A DNA stretch of 64,000 nucleotides. It comes from Siderastrea radians. Its lineage: Eukaryota > Cnidaria > Anthozoa > Scleractinia > Rhizangiidae. The DNA lies in NCBI GenBank assembly GCA_964017195.1, contig OZ024890.1, positions 67,483,376 through 67,547,375 on the forward strand. The letters run 5' to 3'. The notes beneath the pieces were generated by a model. That model was not told where the DNA came from. It ran no database searches and worked only from the letters and a program-made list of their open reading frames with translations. The translations under genes and the position numbers were made by a program. Below, piece by piece: positions 35,301 to 46,823 of this stretch; the first letter of the stretch is position 1, and the number at the start of each line of letters is the position of its first letter.

Positions 35301-38300
35301 GGGATACAATCGGGCGAAGAGTATCCTAAACGAGAGGTTCGGAAAGGAGTCAGAAATCGTCAAAGCCTACATCAAAGAGATTCTGGATCTCCCCTCAATT
35401 TCAAGCGCAAATCCGAGGAAAATTGGTGAATTTAGCGAAAAGCTTACGTACTGCGTGCAAGCTCTGCAGACACGTACTAAACAAACTGGAACAAGTTAAT
35501 GGGGCGGTGTCCATGACGTTAGACAAATTGCCAGCGATCCGCGGAGATCTCGTCCGGACCGACCCAGACTGGGAAAGCTGGGATTTTGCGAAACTTTCAG
35601 AAGCAGTTCGATTGTGGACCAAGAGAAATCCGGTGGATACAAACCAACGCGAACGTGAGCAAGAACAGCAATCAGCAAACCGGAACGTACGTCAGCAAGC
35701 AAGAATTTACCACACGCGTCGTGGCGCCGATTCAAAACCACGTGGTTGGCCTTGCGTTTACTGCGGCGAAGATCACAAAGCCGTGGAATGTACAAACGTG
35801 ACACATGTCTCTGATCGCAGACAAATTCTCCTCAACAAACGTCTGTGTTTCAACTGCACCACCGGAAACCATCGCGTCGTCTTTTGTCCTAGCAAATCCT
35901 CCTGTCAACAATGCCACAAGCGTCATCACACGTCCATTTGTGATACACCCAGACGAGAAACTAATCAGCCAACACCTACGAGAGGGGTCCCCTTGACTAC
36001 AAACCAAGTCGGAGAAGGTTTGTTTCCTGTCATCGTGATAGAAGTCAATGGCATTAAGTGTCGAGCACTCATCGATTCAGGAGCCGGGAGCTCATACGTA
36101 TCAGCGAAACTAATCGAATTACTTCGCCTGAAACCTGCTGATGTCCAAACAAAAACAATTGATATGCTTATGTCTTCAAAAGTTGCCAGACTAGAAGTCT
36201 ACGATCTTGAATTGCAATCGGTCAACCATCAATTTTCGCTGTCAGCCAAAGCGACAAAAGTAAACAAGACGGAATTGTTGTCCATTATCGCGCGCTAATT
36301 GAAAAGTACTCACATTTGAAAGGTGTACATGTCAACGATGATGACACGAAAGCGTCTCTTCCGGTCCACGTGGTGCTTGGCAGCGGGGAGTACGCCAGAA
36401 TCAAAACTGAAACGAAACCGAAACTCGAGAAAGAAAATGACCCCATAGCGGAACTCACCAAGTTCGGATGGTTCCTAATGTCCCCTGGAAAAGAGTTCGA
36501 CAAAAACATCATGCTGCTTACCCAGACAAGTCAAAGCGACTATGAAGAATTGTGCAAACTAGACGTCTTGGGATTGCGTGACATGGCAGATCATGACCAG
36601 ACAATGGTGTACGAAGAATTTAAAGAGCGTGGAAGGCCAATCACTCACCACTGCCCTCAAACAAGGAAGGCAGCCTCAAGCGACTTAAGCACCTAACCAG
36701 AAAACTCCAATGTGAAGATCTTACTGTCGAATACGACGTCATTATTCAGGAGCAGCTGACTGAAGGCGTTATCGAAAAGGCACCCCCTGTTTCCCAGCCA
36801 GAGAAAGAGTTCTACATCCCTCACAAGTGCGTAATTCGCAAGTCCGCTGAAACCACCAAGATGAGAATTGTCTATGACGCCTTTGCCCGAGCGACGCCCG
36901 AGTTCCCTGAACGACTGTTTGTACTCAGGACCGCCACTTCAGAACAAGCTATGGGACGTGCTCGTCCAACAGAGAGCCTACCCAGTAGTCTTAGCGGGAG
37001 ATATACAAAAAGCTTTCCTACGGATTCGAATCCATGATATTGAACGAGATGCACTCCGATTTCATTGGCAGACCGACTGCACCTCTGAAGTGGAGACTTA
37101 CAGGTTTACACGTGTGCTCTTTGGGCTTGCCCCTTCGCCCTTTCTGCTGGACGGTGTGCTTGAATACCATTTGGATAGCTGGGCTCAGAGATACCCAGAA
37201 GATGCTGAACGGTTGCGCCGAAGTTTCTACGTAGACGACTTGTTAACAGGCGGTCAAGACGTGCAGCAAACTAAAGCGCGAAAAGAGGTAGCGCAAGCGA
37301 TCATGAGTGACGCCACATTCAAGCTACACAAGTGGCACTCCAACTGTCCAGAGCTTGAAGAAGATGGCCACCAACAAGAAACAGAAGTGCAAAGTACCCA
37401 GCTTAAAACGCGTGAAAAGAGCGCCAATTCTCCCGCAGCAACCGAAGAACAGTCATACGCCAAGCAACAGTTGCAAGTCAAGCCAAGTGAATCGAAACCA
37501 TTAGGAGGCAAGTGGAACAAGTCTGAAGACACTATCGCTGTACAGTTCCCTGTCGCAAACACAAGTGGCGTAACATCAAAACGCGAAGTATTGGCCAAAC
37601 TAGCGAAAGTGTATGACCCTCTCGGTCTGGCTTGCCCTGTGACATTGCAAGGCAAACAAATCTACCGCGAAGTGTGCGACTGCAAAGCAGCATGGGACGT
37701 ACCTATCCCAGAAAATCTCAGAGTACGATGGCTAAAGTGGGAACAGTCACTCCCAGACGAAATAACCGTACGAAGACCCATTGCACCATATCAGCAACCA
37801 GTTCTCTCATTTGAGCTACATGTCTTCGGAGATGCATCGACCCATGGAGTCGGAGCAGCGGTGTACTCGGTCGTACGCCAAGAAGACGGAGTCACACAAA
37901 CCCTTGTCGCAGCGAAAGCAAGATTGGCTAAAAGAGACCTAACGGTCCCAAGGTTGGAGTTAGTCAGTGCCCACATGGCTACCAATTTAGTTGTCAACGT
38001 AAGCAAGGCACTAAAAGACTTACCTGAGCCCACGGTCTACGGTTGGTTGGACAGCACCGTTGCCCTCCACTGGATTCTGGGAAATGGCTTGTACCGACAG
38101 TTCGTCACCAACCGCGTGACGAAGATAAAACAACACCAGCAGATTCAGTGGAGACACGTACCCACTACCGACAGCCCAGCAGACTTAGCGAGCCGAGGAG
38201 GCCAGGTTACTAATGCAGAGCTCTGGTGGAATGGCCCAACATGGCTGCGTGATCCTGAGAATTGGCCAGAGAACCCAGTCACAGTGAAAACTCGAGCTTC

Positions 38301-40963
38301 CGAAGAAGAGGCGAAAGTAATCCGAGAAGTGCTTAACCTAGCAAACGAACAACCCAAACAAGAACGAAACGTATTCGACGAACTCCTCGAGCGTCATGAT
38401 CTCCGTCGAACTCTACGCATCCAGGCTTGGGTGCGACGTTTCACGACTCACAGAGCGAGCAAGGGACCACTAACTAGCGAAGACGTACAAGAGTCGAAGA
38501 ATTGGTGGATAAGAAGGGTCCAGTACCAAGACGCGCAAAAGCCTCACTTTGAACAGACCAGGCGTGAACTCAACCTCGTTCCAAATGCTGACAGAGTGCT
38601 GGAATGTCATGGCAGAGTTCAAGGACAGTACCCAGTCTACTTACCAGCTGATAGCCTATTTACCAGAAAGCTTGTACAGCGGATTCACGCCGAGACCTTA
38701 CATGGAGGTGTGTCCCTCACCATGGCAGCGATCCGTGAAGAATACTGGATCCCAACTCTGAGACAGCTAGTGAAGTCGGTGCGATCTGCGTGTTGGGGCT
38801 GTAAACGTTTCAGGGCTTTACCTTTAACAGTGTAACCCCCTGGACCGCTACCCACAGACCGTACCCATGGCAGAGCTGCCTTTGAAGTCATCGGAACCGA
38901 CTTTGCGGGACCAATCTACTTCAGACTGAGCCAGAAACGAGAAGGGAAAGCATACCTGGTGATATTTTCTTGCAGTCTGTCGAGAGCAATACACCTAGAG
39001 CTGGTTCCCAACCTGGAAACTAGTACGTTCCTGCCGTGACGAGGACGCCCGGCTGTCATTTACTCTGACAATGGCAGCATGTTTGTCAAAGCTGCCAAGT
39101 GGTTGAAGCAAGTACGAAGCGACGAGCAGTTGCAAGGATACTTAGAGTCCCATGACATACAGTGGAAATTCAACCTCAGCCGCGCCCCTTGGTGGGGCGG
39201 CCAATTTGAACGCCTGATCGGAATTGTGAAGACAGCGATGTACAAGGTCATAGGGGGAGCTACACTGTCCTGGAGTGAATTGAATGAAGTAATCCTGGAC
39301 GTGGAGACTCAGGTCAATCGTCGCCCACTCGGTTACGTTGAAGACGATGTTGAGCTGCCCGTCCTGACACCGGCTAGCTTTATGTTCCAGCGAACCAACC
39401 AGCTTCCTGAGGAGCAGGCCTGGAGAATTCAAGACCCGAATCTGCGCAGACGAGCTAAATATTTGCAGACCTGCAAAGATCACATGTGGAACCGATGGCA
39501 ACGTGAGTACTTAACTGCCTTGAGAGAGCGCCACAACCTTGTACACAAAACGGCAAATTATCAAGTCAGAGTTGGCGACACCGTGCTTGTACGATCTGAC
39601 AGCAAGAATCGAGGGAAGTGGTCACTAGCTATTGTCCAGCAGACCTACCCAGGGCGTGACGGCCACATCCGTGCAGTGCAGCTGAGAACCAGTAAGAGAG
39701 TTATAGAGCGTCCTGTTCAGCACCTTTTCCTGCTGGAGTTGCAGTGTGAGCCCACAGTGCCAGCAGGAGCAGAACAGCGGTTGAACCATGACGCGCCAAA
39801 TTTTAGACCGAGAAGAGCCGCTGCGGCTGCAGCAGCTGCCAGACTAAAGGAGATTGCTCATAATGAAGAAATTGAACAATTTTGAACTTGAAACGAGTGA
39901 TTACTAGCGAAGATTCAATCTAGCCTTTGATTAATTTCGGAGTCGTAAAAATAGTTGTTTCAGTCTCCTAAGTATTAAATGCACCCTTGTGTGCAATGCT
40001 GCATGGGGGAGTGTGTCGGAGACTTCAGGTTACGTGACAGTACAGTGACAGATGTTTAAATTAGGTCTAGACTTCATGAGACAATGAACACTTAAGCTAG
40101 AAGAATTGATTGACTTTTTTCTGATTATCGCCTAGCCAATGATATCTAATGTTCTAGTGTAAAATCGAGCGTCCTTTTCCATGTGTTTAGAGTAGCTCTT
40201 GCACAACTGCTGTAACGAGTGAATACGAAGTGAGCCAAGTGATTAAATACAAACGACTCTACTGTTTGTTTTAGTGTAGTTCGTTGACCTGAAAACCCTA
40301 GTGAACGGGGCAAAGTTCGCAACAACATATTAGGTGCTTTCCATTATGCCAAAATTTCCGGAAATTTCAGTCGAAACATAAATGGAAGGCTTCGGTCCGG
40401 TGGAAATTTTCCGGAAAAAGTGCTCCACCTCCAGAGGTGGTCCTCTTTGACTGGTCGGTCCGGTCCGACCGAAACTTGCCGTTCCATTATCAAAAATTCT
40501 CGTTTCCAGTCCCACTTCACTAGGGAGTGATCGAAATTTCGGTCGAAACGTAAATGGAAATTTTGACCAATTTTGTTTCTTTCGAACAATGTCGTTCCAT
40601 TTTCCCTTGGTTAGTTCCACTGGTTTCTGACTGATCGGTCTGGCTTAATGGAAAGCACCGTAAGTACCGACTGCAGTAGTTCTTAATCTGAATTCATTAT
40701 CTCCCACAGAGGACTCAAAAGTTAGATCCACTTGTCAAACATAACAGACAGAACCACAGGAAATTACTGCTTAACAGGTTACGTTTGATTGATTCAAAGT
40801 TTTCTTCTTAGTTAGGGGAAAGCACTACGGCTTCAATTGTTAAGAAGGCAGGTTTACCTTGCACATATTCCTTCTTCACGTGTATTCTGGGTTCTCTACG
40901 AGCTGCCGAAAACCCGACCATTGCAGCAAGAAGAAAGAAAGTCTTCCAGGAAAAAGCCGGCAT
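32305..40963 (-). CDS. Secreted protein with four 10-cysteine (LU-like) repeats
   Basis: Two coding exons on the minus strand: 40963-40858 (signal peptide) and 33425-32305. The donor is CAAG|GTAAAC and the acceptor AATACAG|G. The first exon ends in phase 1, and the second continues in frame through GKIS into the long open frame, giving 408 aa. The first exon begins MPAFSWKTFFLLAAMVGFS, a clear signal peptide, probably cut near SAA-R. The second exon holds four repeats of about 80 aa, at its residues 6-86, 98-178, 189-269 and 289-368 counted from its internal Met. Each starts CPTC and contains TCP, F.RKCVN, GC and a final C-x4-C. Repeats 1-3 have ten cysteines at near-identical spacing; repeat 4 has eleven. 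Ten cysteines with a final C-x4-C fit the Ly6/uPAR (three-finger) fold, but the usual CC pair is absent, so this is inference. NTT and NQS sequons suggest N-glycosylation. No GPI or membrane tail is seen. Function is unknown. The intron hosts a BEL element. Confidence 0.82.
33426..34299. other. Intron of the cysteine-rich gene, right of the repeat exon
   Basis: AT-rich intronic sequence with no recognised element. Short open frames here lack splice context. Confidence 0.5.
34300..34410. repeat. (CATA)n / (CATG)n microsatellite
   Basis: Tetranucleotide array with CCTA, CATA and CATG variants. It ends exactly where the truncated left LTR of the BEL element begins. Confidence 0.9.
34411..34607 (+). 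repeat. 5' LTR remnant of the BEL element
   Basis: It matches 40124-40325 of the 3' LTR (TTATCGCCTAG to GTTCGCAACAA) and lacks roughly the first 110 bases. Differences from the 3' LTR include extra bases after GCCTAG and loss of a 9-base piece near the end. The sequence right after it, GTGGCACCTCCGAC, is the place expected for the primer-binding site. Confidence 0.85.
34693..36298 (+). pseudogene. BEL gag-protease region, broken
   Basis: The gag-like frame starts with ATG at 34693. A TAA at 34831-34833 interrupts it in frame, and a +1 shift occurs near 35465-35475. The second part, open to 36298, carries three zinc knuckles (CVYCGEDHKAVEC, CFNCTTGNHRVVFC, CQQCHKRHHTSIC) and an aspartic protease DSGAGSSY. 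Another frame change is needed near 36285 to continue into pol. In intact elements gag forms the particle and the protease processes the polyprotein; this copy cannot do so. Confidence 0.85.
36299..39885 (+). pseudogene. BEL pol region (RT, RNase H, integrase), broken
   Basis: The region contains a reverse transcriptase with YVDDLLTG near 37230-37253 and RNase H motifs GDAST, RLELV, LDSTVALHW and SPADLASRG. It also has an integrase zinc site (H..H..CWGC near 38685-38805) and DDE residues in GTDFAG, YSDNG and QFERLIG. Frame breaks occur near 36640 and 36895. In-frame stops lie at 38833-38835 (TAA) and 39034-39036 (TGA, where the family has Arg, consistent with a CpG transition). The C-terminus ends in an alanine-rich run at 39885. 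Confidence 0.88.
40014..40325 (+). repeat. 3' LTR of the BEL element
   Basis: Begins TGTCGGAGACTTCAGG after the purine run GGGGGAG and ends GTTCGCAACAA. About 312 bp. Its right two thirds are repeated at 34411-34607. Confidence 0.85.
40333..40659. mobile_element. 327-bp MITE beside the BEL element
   Basis: GGTGCTTTCCATTATGCC at the left end and CGGTGCTTTCCATTAAGCC read from the right end are terminal inverted repeats. Internal TTTCGGTCGAAAC and ATTTCCGGAAATTT pieces repeat in both orientations. No coding capacity. It lies 7 bases from the end of the LTR. Confidence 0.75.
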
Positions 40964-43900
40964 TATCTGACCTGCAATCAGGAATTAAAACGATACAGTT
41001 TAACAAACCATTAAGTTCACTCTGTGCATCACAAGTCCGTAATCAGATAACTACTTCTGTTTCATTCTGTTTCATTTGTCACATAGGCCTGCTTTCTTTT
41101 CCATTCAGATGCTGAAATGTTTGGTGTACTTTGGCCATACCACTGGTAAATTTTTCTTCATTTTTATTAAGTCCACACATTCTTGATTTCATGTCGCCTC
41201 GGCAGCTCAAATCAGCCGACAGCGGACGATTTTAGTCAATCATGATAAACATAACTGAGTTAGTGTGGTTGGAGAATACCCGCCATTGACAGTCACACTA
41301 AACCTCGTAGTCAATGATAAGTGTTCTTCCTGGCTTACCTTTTCTAAGATATCCTAAAACTATGTCTCTTTACTCTGCTACTGCTAGAAAGGATTACACG
41401 ACCACATCCGTGGTAACATTTTCTGCCTACTGCACTTTTGAATCAGCAAACCGGCTCCGGCCGGATTGGAAATCTAGTTCCTTAACCGCACAAAGAAACG
41501 ACTGGAAAACGAGGCGACGTTATTTCTAAACGTGTTTTAAGACGATTACGAAGGGAATTTATATGCCAGAAACACACTAATATTAGTGCAAAGTGAAAGA
41601 ATAAAAACTTGCTGAAACCTGATCAAAATTGGCAGGATGTTGGCTATCTGGGCGACGAGAAACCAAACATTCGGGTGGAATGGTGTGATCAAATTCTTGA
41701 TTGGCTACTGAAATACATAGCTATATAGGAGCAAAAAGAAACGGGCGAAAACTCCGGCCCATAACCTTTTCCACAGACAAGATGACATTTTTCGACAATT
41801 CCAAGTCAATGACAAAAGAAAAACTAACGTTCATCGTTTAACGGAAAAGATGCAGTATAGGTGCAAAGTCGCCCTCATCATTTATGTCACGTGTTTTAAT
41901 TTCTTTCAACCCTATATATAATGCAGTACTAATTAGTTTATATTACTGAATTAATACTAATTTATATTAATTTACATGTTATTGTCTAGTAGGTTAAAGG
42001 GCCGAACTGAATAATCTCGATATCTTATCAAATTCTCCTAAGTCAATTGTCAAGTGGTTGAATGCGAAACGTGTAGAGATTGGTAGGAAGAAGTACGTTT
42101 AAATGAGAACTTAAAGGCTCATTCAGTGGTACGATCCTCAAATTGTTTACGTATTCGTCTCGGAATAACCCGTTGATATGTGTTTGATCGCTTCTATCTC
42201 CGACCGAGTTTGGATTTCTGCTAATGTTGATTTAACGGCTGGAATCTATCAGTCCTCGGAAGAGTTGTTCAAAAAATTATGTGATATCCCTAAATATTAC
42301 ATTTCTGTTGACCTTTGCCTATAATCATGCTGACAAGTTTTGTATAGCGTAGCCCATGAAAACAATGGTCCTAAGTTAGGAAAGTGATACGTAAACACAC
42401 GCCTGTGATGGCGTAGTTTAAATGGTTCGGTTGTTTAAAAACAACTTAAACAGCCGAAAAGCAGAGAGGATAAAAAAAATAGAGGGAAAAGAATCCTCTC
42501 TCTATGTTCTTTTCGAAGTTAGAATTAGTCGGTTATGAGCGAAATTTACTCAACCACGCAAACATACTTTTTCCTCTGATCCTTCAAAAGCAGTGCAACT
42601 TCAAACGCCCTTAGCATTAGAAAACTGTTATTCAGTTAGAGATAAGTCACGTAGACAGCGACAAACTAGGACGAGAAAAATTAAACGAACAGGTCACTTA
42701 TAAAGTCCCCTTGTGTTTTACAACATCGTTGAAGGCTTTTTAAAGAAAAATTTAAAAACCTTACACAGGTTTGAGCTGTTTGAGTATTAATGTGGTGAAT
42801 ATGTAAGCTATGTTTAATTTAAAGAGAATTTTAGGTAAGGGAACCATCGCCAAAGTGTTGGCAAGCTGCTCTTGGTTTTCCGTACATCTTTAGTTAGCTA
42901 TTCGCCTGCCCCGATGTAGTTGGATGACTGAGGAGATTTAAGCCTTCCAAACAGATGTGGTACAACTCAGAAGATTTGCCGAGTGTTTCTCTTTCTATAT
43001 TGCTTAACAATACCGAGGAGTCGTAACAGTGATTACCATCTCTGAATCTTAACTGAAAAGCTTAGATTCAGAATTTTCGTTTTGCTTCAGAGTCTTGCAG
43101 TCGTGCAGACATTATTTTGAATTTACTTGCGTTTCACGATGAATTTTTTTATCCGATACATGGGGCGTTGGATGCCGGGGTTCGTGAACTACAGAACTAC
43201 CGATGAAAGGCGACTAGAGCAACTTATATATTTAATTTACTTATATGCCAATTTTGCGACGATTTAAATGTCGCTAATTCAACAAAATTAATGATTTGTT
43301 ACATAAACATTTACCGAGTCTCCACAAAGAGTTTGAAGTGGCGATAAAGGAAAGACATCCGGACATGATTTCAGGTAAAAACGGCAAATCTCAGTGAGGA
43401 AGATGCAGTCTCCAGGAACCCACAAAAGAGTAAATTTTACATAAGGTCACTTGAGACAGAACCACATCTCTTTATTTCTGGAGTCTACGTGGCATAAAAC
43501 GAAGTCGAAATTTTGTTTACGTCATGTAACATCTCCAACTTCACAGGACTCGATCTTCGTTTTGGCATGTTTTGACTTCCTGTCTCCATTTCGCATGCCA
43601 CTTCTTACAAATAACAAGTGTAATATGAAAACGCAGATTAAAATAGGTAACATCCAGGACAGATCAGTCAATAATACTCACCTCAAATAAGACTTTCAAG
43701 ATTTGTCATCCGCAAGAAAGAAGCGTTGACGTTGACTGAAGTATTTGAAAAAATTTCTTTGCTTTTTGTCCACCTAACAGCGGGGTGAAAACGAATTGTA
43801 CATTCCTTCCAGAAAACAAATGGAAAACAATTGCTAACTGGATGAAATCCAGAAACAAATAACATGTTCTAAGGTAAGTCGATTCGCTTTGTCAATCAAC

Positions 43901-44611
43901 AACTTAAAATAAATTGGGACGCGCAGCATGGTGAATCGATCACTGCCAAAAAGTCTGATGTTACAGAAATCTGTGGGGTCGAAAAGTGAAATATCTCTAA
44001 AATTTTAATTATCAGATATTCTTGACCACTCGTCTATACCTCTGAAATGGCAGACCAATGCATAGTTCAGTGGACTAGGAAACATGTTTACTGGTTTATT
44101 TCTCAGTTTCGCTATCTTAACTGAATTGGAGAAGGGCAAATTCTTAGCGATCACGTTTAAACTTTCCTCCGGATATTGCAATCACACTCTTCTTTCAGCA
44201 AAACGTTTAGGGAGAGTACTTTGTCCCTTTTAATGACACCCAACTTCCTAACGCCTGCCTACAATTTTGCCATATTTGGCTAAAAAACCTCCAATTTTTG
44301 GCACTTGCGCTGGACTCTGTTTTAAGTGAGTTTAGAACGATTCAGTTGACCGAGAACCGTGAAACCCACAGCTAAATCAAAGTTATCATTGCACCTGCAA
44401 AGCAATCAACCAGTCCGAACTCGAAAAAAGTACACGTAGCTGGCAGGAAATGCGATCGATTTTGATTTTTAATGTTATAATCGGTTGAAAAGGTGACGTT
44501 AATTGTAGCTTTAGCTAGTTGGCCAGTGAAGGAGAGCAATATTAAAGTAAAACCAAAAAGAAAAACGAGTTACTTTCCTTAATAGGCTTAACTGAAAACT
44601 GTTTGCCTTAC

Positions 44612-44690
44612 CTGAAAAATTCGTACACTCACTGCTCACTTTCTTGCAATAGGCGTTGACACCTCACGGTTCGTCTGCTGTTTAAAACAT
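44612..44690 (-). other. Candidate 5' untranslated exon
   Basis: The minus-strand sequence ending TTTTTCAG is followed by the strong donor GTAAGGC. Spliced to the acceptor TTGCAG at 40972-40977, it would place 8 untranslated bases of exon 2 before the start ATG of the cysteine-rich gene. The upstream boundary is arbitrary. Only splice consensus supports it. Confidence 0.2.
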
Positions 44691-45536
44691 TGTTTATGTA
44701 CTGATATCTCTGGAAGAATGCCAGAGATCGTCATTTGTTTATCGAAGACAAGTAGCTTCAAACTAATGACGTTAAAAATGAAAAAGCTACCTCTCAATGG
44801 AGAGAACTGCCGCTCTCCAATCGAGGACGACAGATAACAGCTGGAATGTGAGATTATTTTTAGTGCTTCGGTCCTGTATCTTAACTTTCCTTATTCTTCG
44901 TCAGGAGATACAAAACTTATTTTGCATCCTGTTTGAATCCTTACCTCGCGTGAAAAACAAACTAAAAGGGACTGCCCAACTCAGCATGAATTGATTAATT
45001 AAAGTGGTACGGCTAAAAATCTGGCCAAGACTTGGTGAAGCGCATATGCAAGATCAGACGCGATTGTTACTTTCAAGTGGTAAAATTCCTGCATTATCCA
45101 TGTCATCTGGAGCCCTAAAAAATCACCCCAAGCAAAAAAGTGGTAGGGCTATAGCCCTACCAGCCCTTCCCCCTCCGCAGCCCCTGACAAATCCAAACAA
45201 AGAAGGTATTGTTTACTTTCACTTACTCCAGATCGGGGTGCTTATTAAATCAACGGGGTTAGTGCGGTGGAACGTCTGTTTGGAAGGCCTAAAGGTTTGC
45301 AATGAAAAACTAGAGATTTTCTTCGCGAAACGTCTGCCTTAGTCTCTCGACCATGTGGCTGCCTCGTCCCTAGGCGCCGGTTTAGCGCGGGCAAACAGGG
45401 AGCGCGGAGCGTCGTGGGAAATCGGCTGCAGTGCACCTTTCCCACTGACGCCACGCACACCATCATAAAGTAAGGAGGGACGCCTGGGGACGAGCAGTAC
45501 CAGTGTAAAATAAAGACAATAAAGGTCTGACTCATA

Positions 45537-45646
45537 TCACCAAAGTAAACACAGAAACACAAAAGTAAACGACATGACATCGGTTTTATGAGTTTTTATT
45601 TCATTTTTATCCGTTTTAAAAGGCCTAAGTTTCGGCTTTCAGTGAT
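45537..45646. repeat. Dispersed repeat, copy 1
   Basis: ATCACCAAAGTAAACACAG... through AAGGCCTAAGTTTCGGCTTT aligns with 55337-55452 at roughly 80 percent. The family is unknown. Confidence 0.6.
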
Positions 45647-46823
45647 AGCTTGATCAGAATCGATGAAGCCATTATCATTGCACGGTAAACCACACAAACT
45701 CAGTGAGGCTGGCAAGCCTGTGGTTTGACTGAGAAATTCCATCCAAATTCTAAGTGTTTCTGAACGGCAGGTGTGGCCTCGCATACCTCACGATTTGCTA
45801 GTAGGCACAAGCTCAGAACTTCGTCAATTAAAAAAAATTAAAAATAATAATAAAAAGAGAAATGTTGTCTTGGTAATCTAACGAACGTGGAATACTTCCA
45901 GGCCGTTTTCAAGAACGTGAAATCCTGTCCAAATTCTGTGCTTTTCTGGCTGGCGGGGCTAGCCACAAATATTAAATTATAAGTGTCGCAAATCATGATG
46001 GCGATTTTCTAGTAGCGGTATACACAAGCTCGGAAAACTCATCAACTAAAAACACCAAAACGCTATTCTGAATCACTTGGCAATTGCTGCACCCTGAATG
46101 GAGCACAACTCTCCCCCTCTCTATCGAGAGCGTAAGTCGGTAAATTACGATCGTCCGGGTGGGTGTAGTCCTAAGAATGACTGTTTGAGGTAAAAAAATC
46201 GAGAGCGTCCAAAAACGTGCCTTGACTAGTTAACCCCAGTACATAATCCAGCAACCCCCCTTTCGCCTTATCCATGTTATCCCGCCAACCGGGCTGAACC
46301 GGAGCTAATTATTACGGCTGGTCGACAAAGCAACAGGCCAAGCTTATTCAATTGCAGGACAATTTTGCCGGACTGAACGCTTGAGAAAATGTTTTCTTTC
46401 TTGCATGTGTGCTGATGCCCATTGGTTTGTAATGCTTGCTATTTTAGATCAGTTTAGGGTTTAGTAAGATTTTTTAAAGAATTTTTAATGATGCAATTGT
46501 AAATTTTTCTCAAAAAATGTATGGCGTGACCCAGTCCCCAAATCATGCTTTGTAAGTTTTTGTATTATTGTACCTTTTATTTCACATGTACCTTGTACTA
46601 AAGTCGCAATTCACTTTTTTAATTGCAATAATTTTGACAATAAACTTATAGTTACCTTTAAACGACTGATCGAATACTTTCAGCCGTTGGAATAAGCCTT
46701 TCCTCCCGCACCCAGCTGCCGGGTATCGTTCGCGTTAAAGTTTACTATCAAGAGAGGGCCCTGGGTATGAATATTCAAAGTCGCGTTTCAGCGACGTGTC
46801 AGCGGTGTTGCTAATAAACAGAC

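Larger units (their letters stand above)
34411..40325 (+). mobile_element. BEL/Pao LTR retrotransposon, degraded
   Basis: A 5.9 kb element lies in the intron of the minus-strand cysteine-rich gene, in opposite orientation. The order is truncated 5' LTR, gag with three CCHC-type knuckles, DSGA protease, YVDD reverse transcriptase, RNase H, and integrase with an HHCC zinc site and DDE residues. Protease-RT-RNase H-integrase order and the retropepsin style are typical of BEL/Pao. Several stops and frameshifts break the frames, so it is not active. No target duplication can be checked, because the left LTR is cut at a microsatellite. LTR differences include several indels, indicating an old insertion. 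Confidence 0.9.
40972..46823. other. Intergenic region between minus- and plus-strand genes
   Basis: No coding exon was recognised. On the minus strand several good donors precede the signal-peptide exon: at 44612 (TTTTTCAG|GTAAGG), about 43681 (ATTTGAG|GTGAGT) and 41339 (AAAAG|GTAAGC, with a CTTTCTAG acceptor about 45 bases upstream). These could be alternative untranslated first exons of the cysteine-rich gene. The left part of 45350-45540 is GC-richer. A dispersed repeat lies at 45537-45646. Confidence 0.45.
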
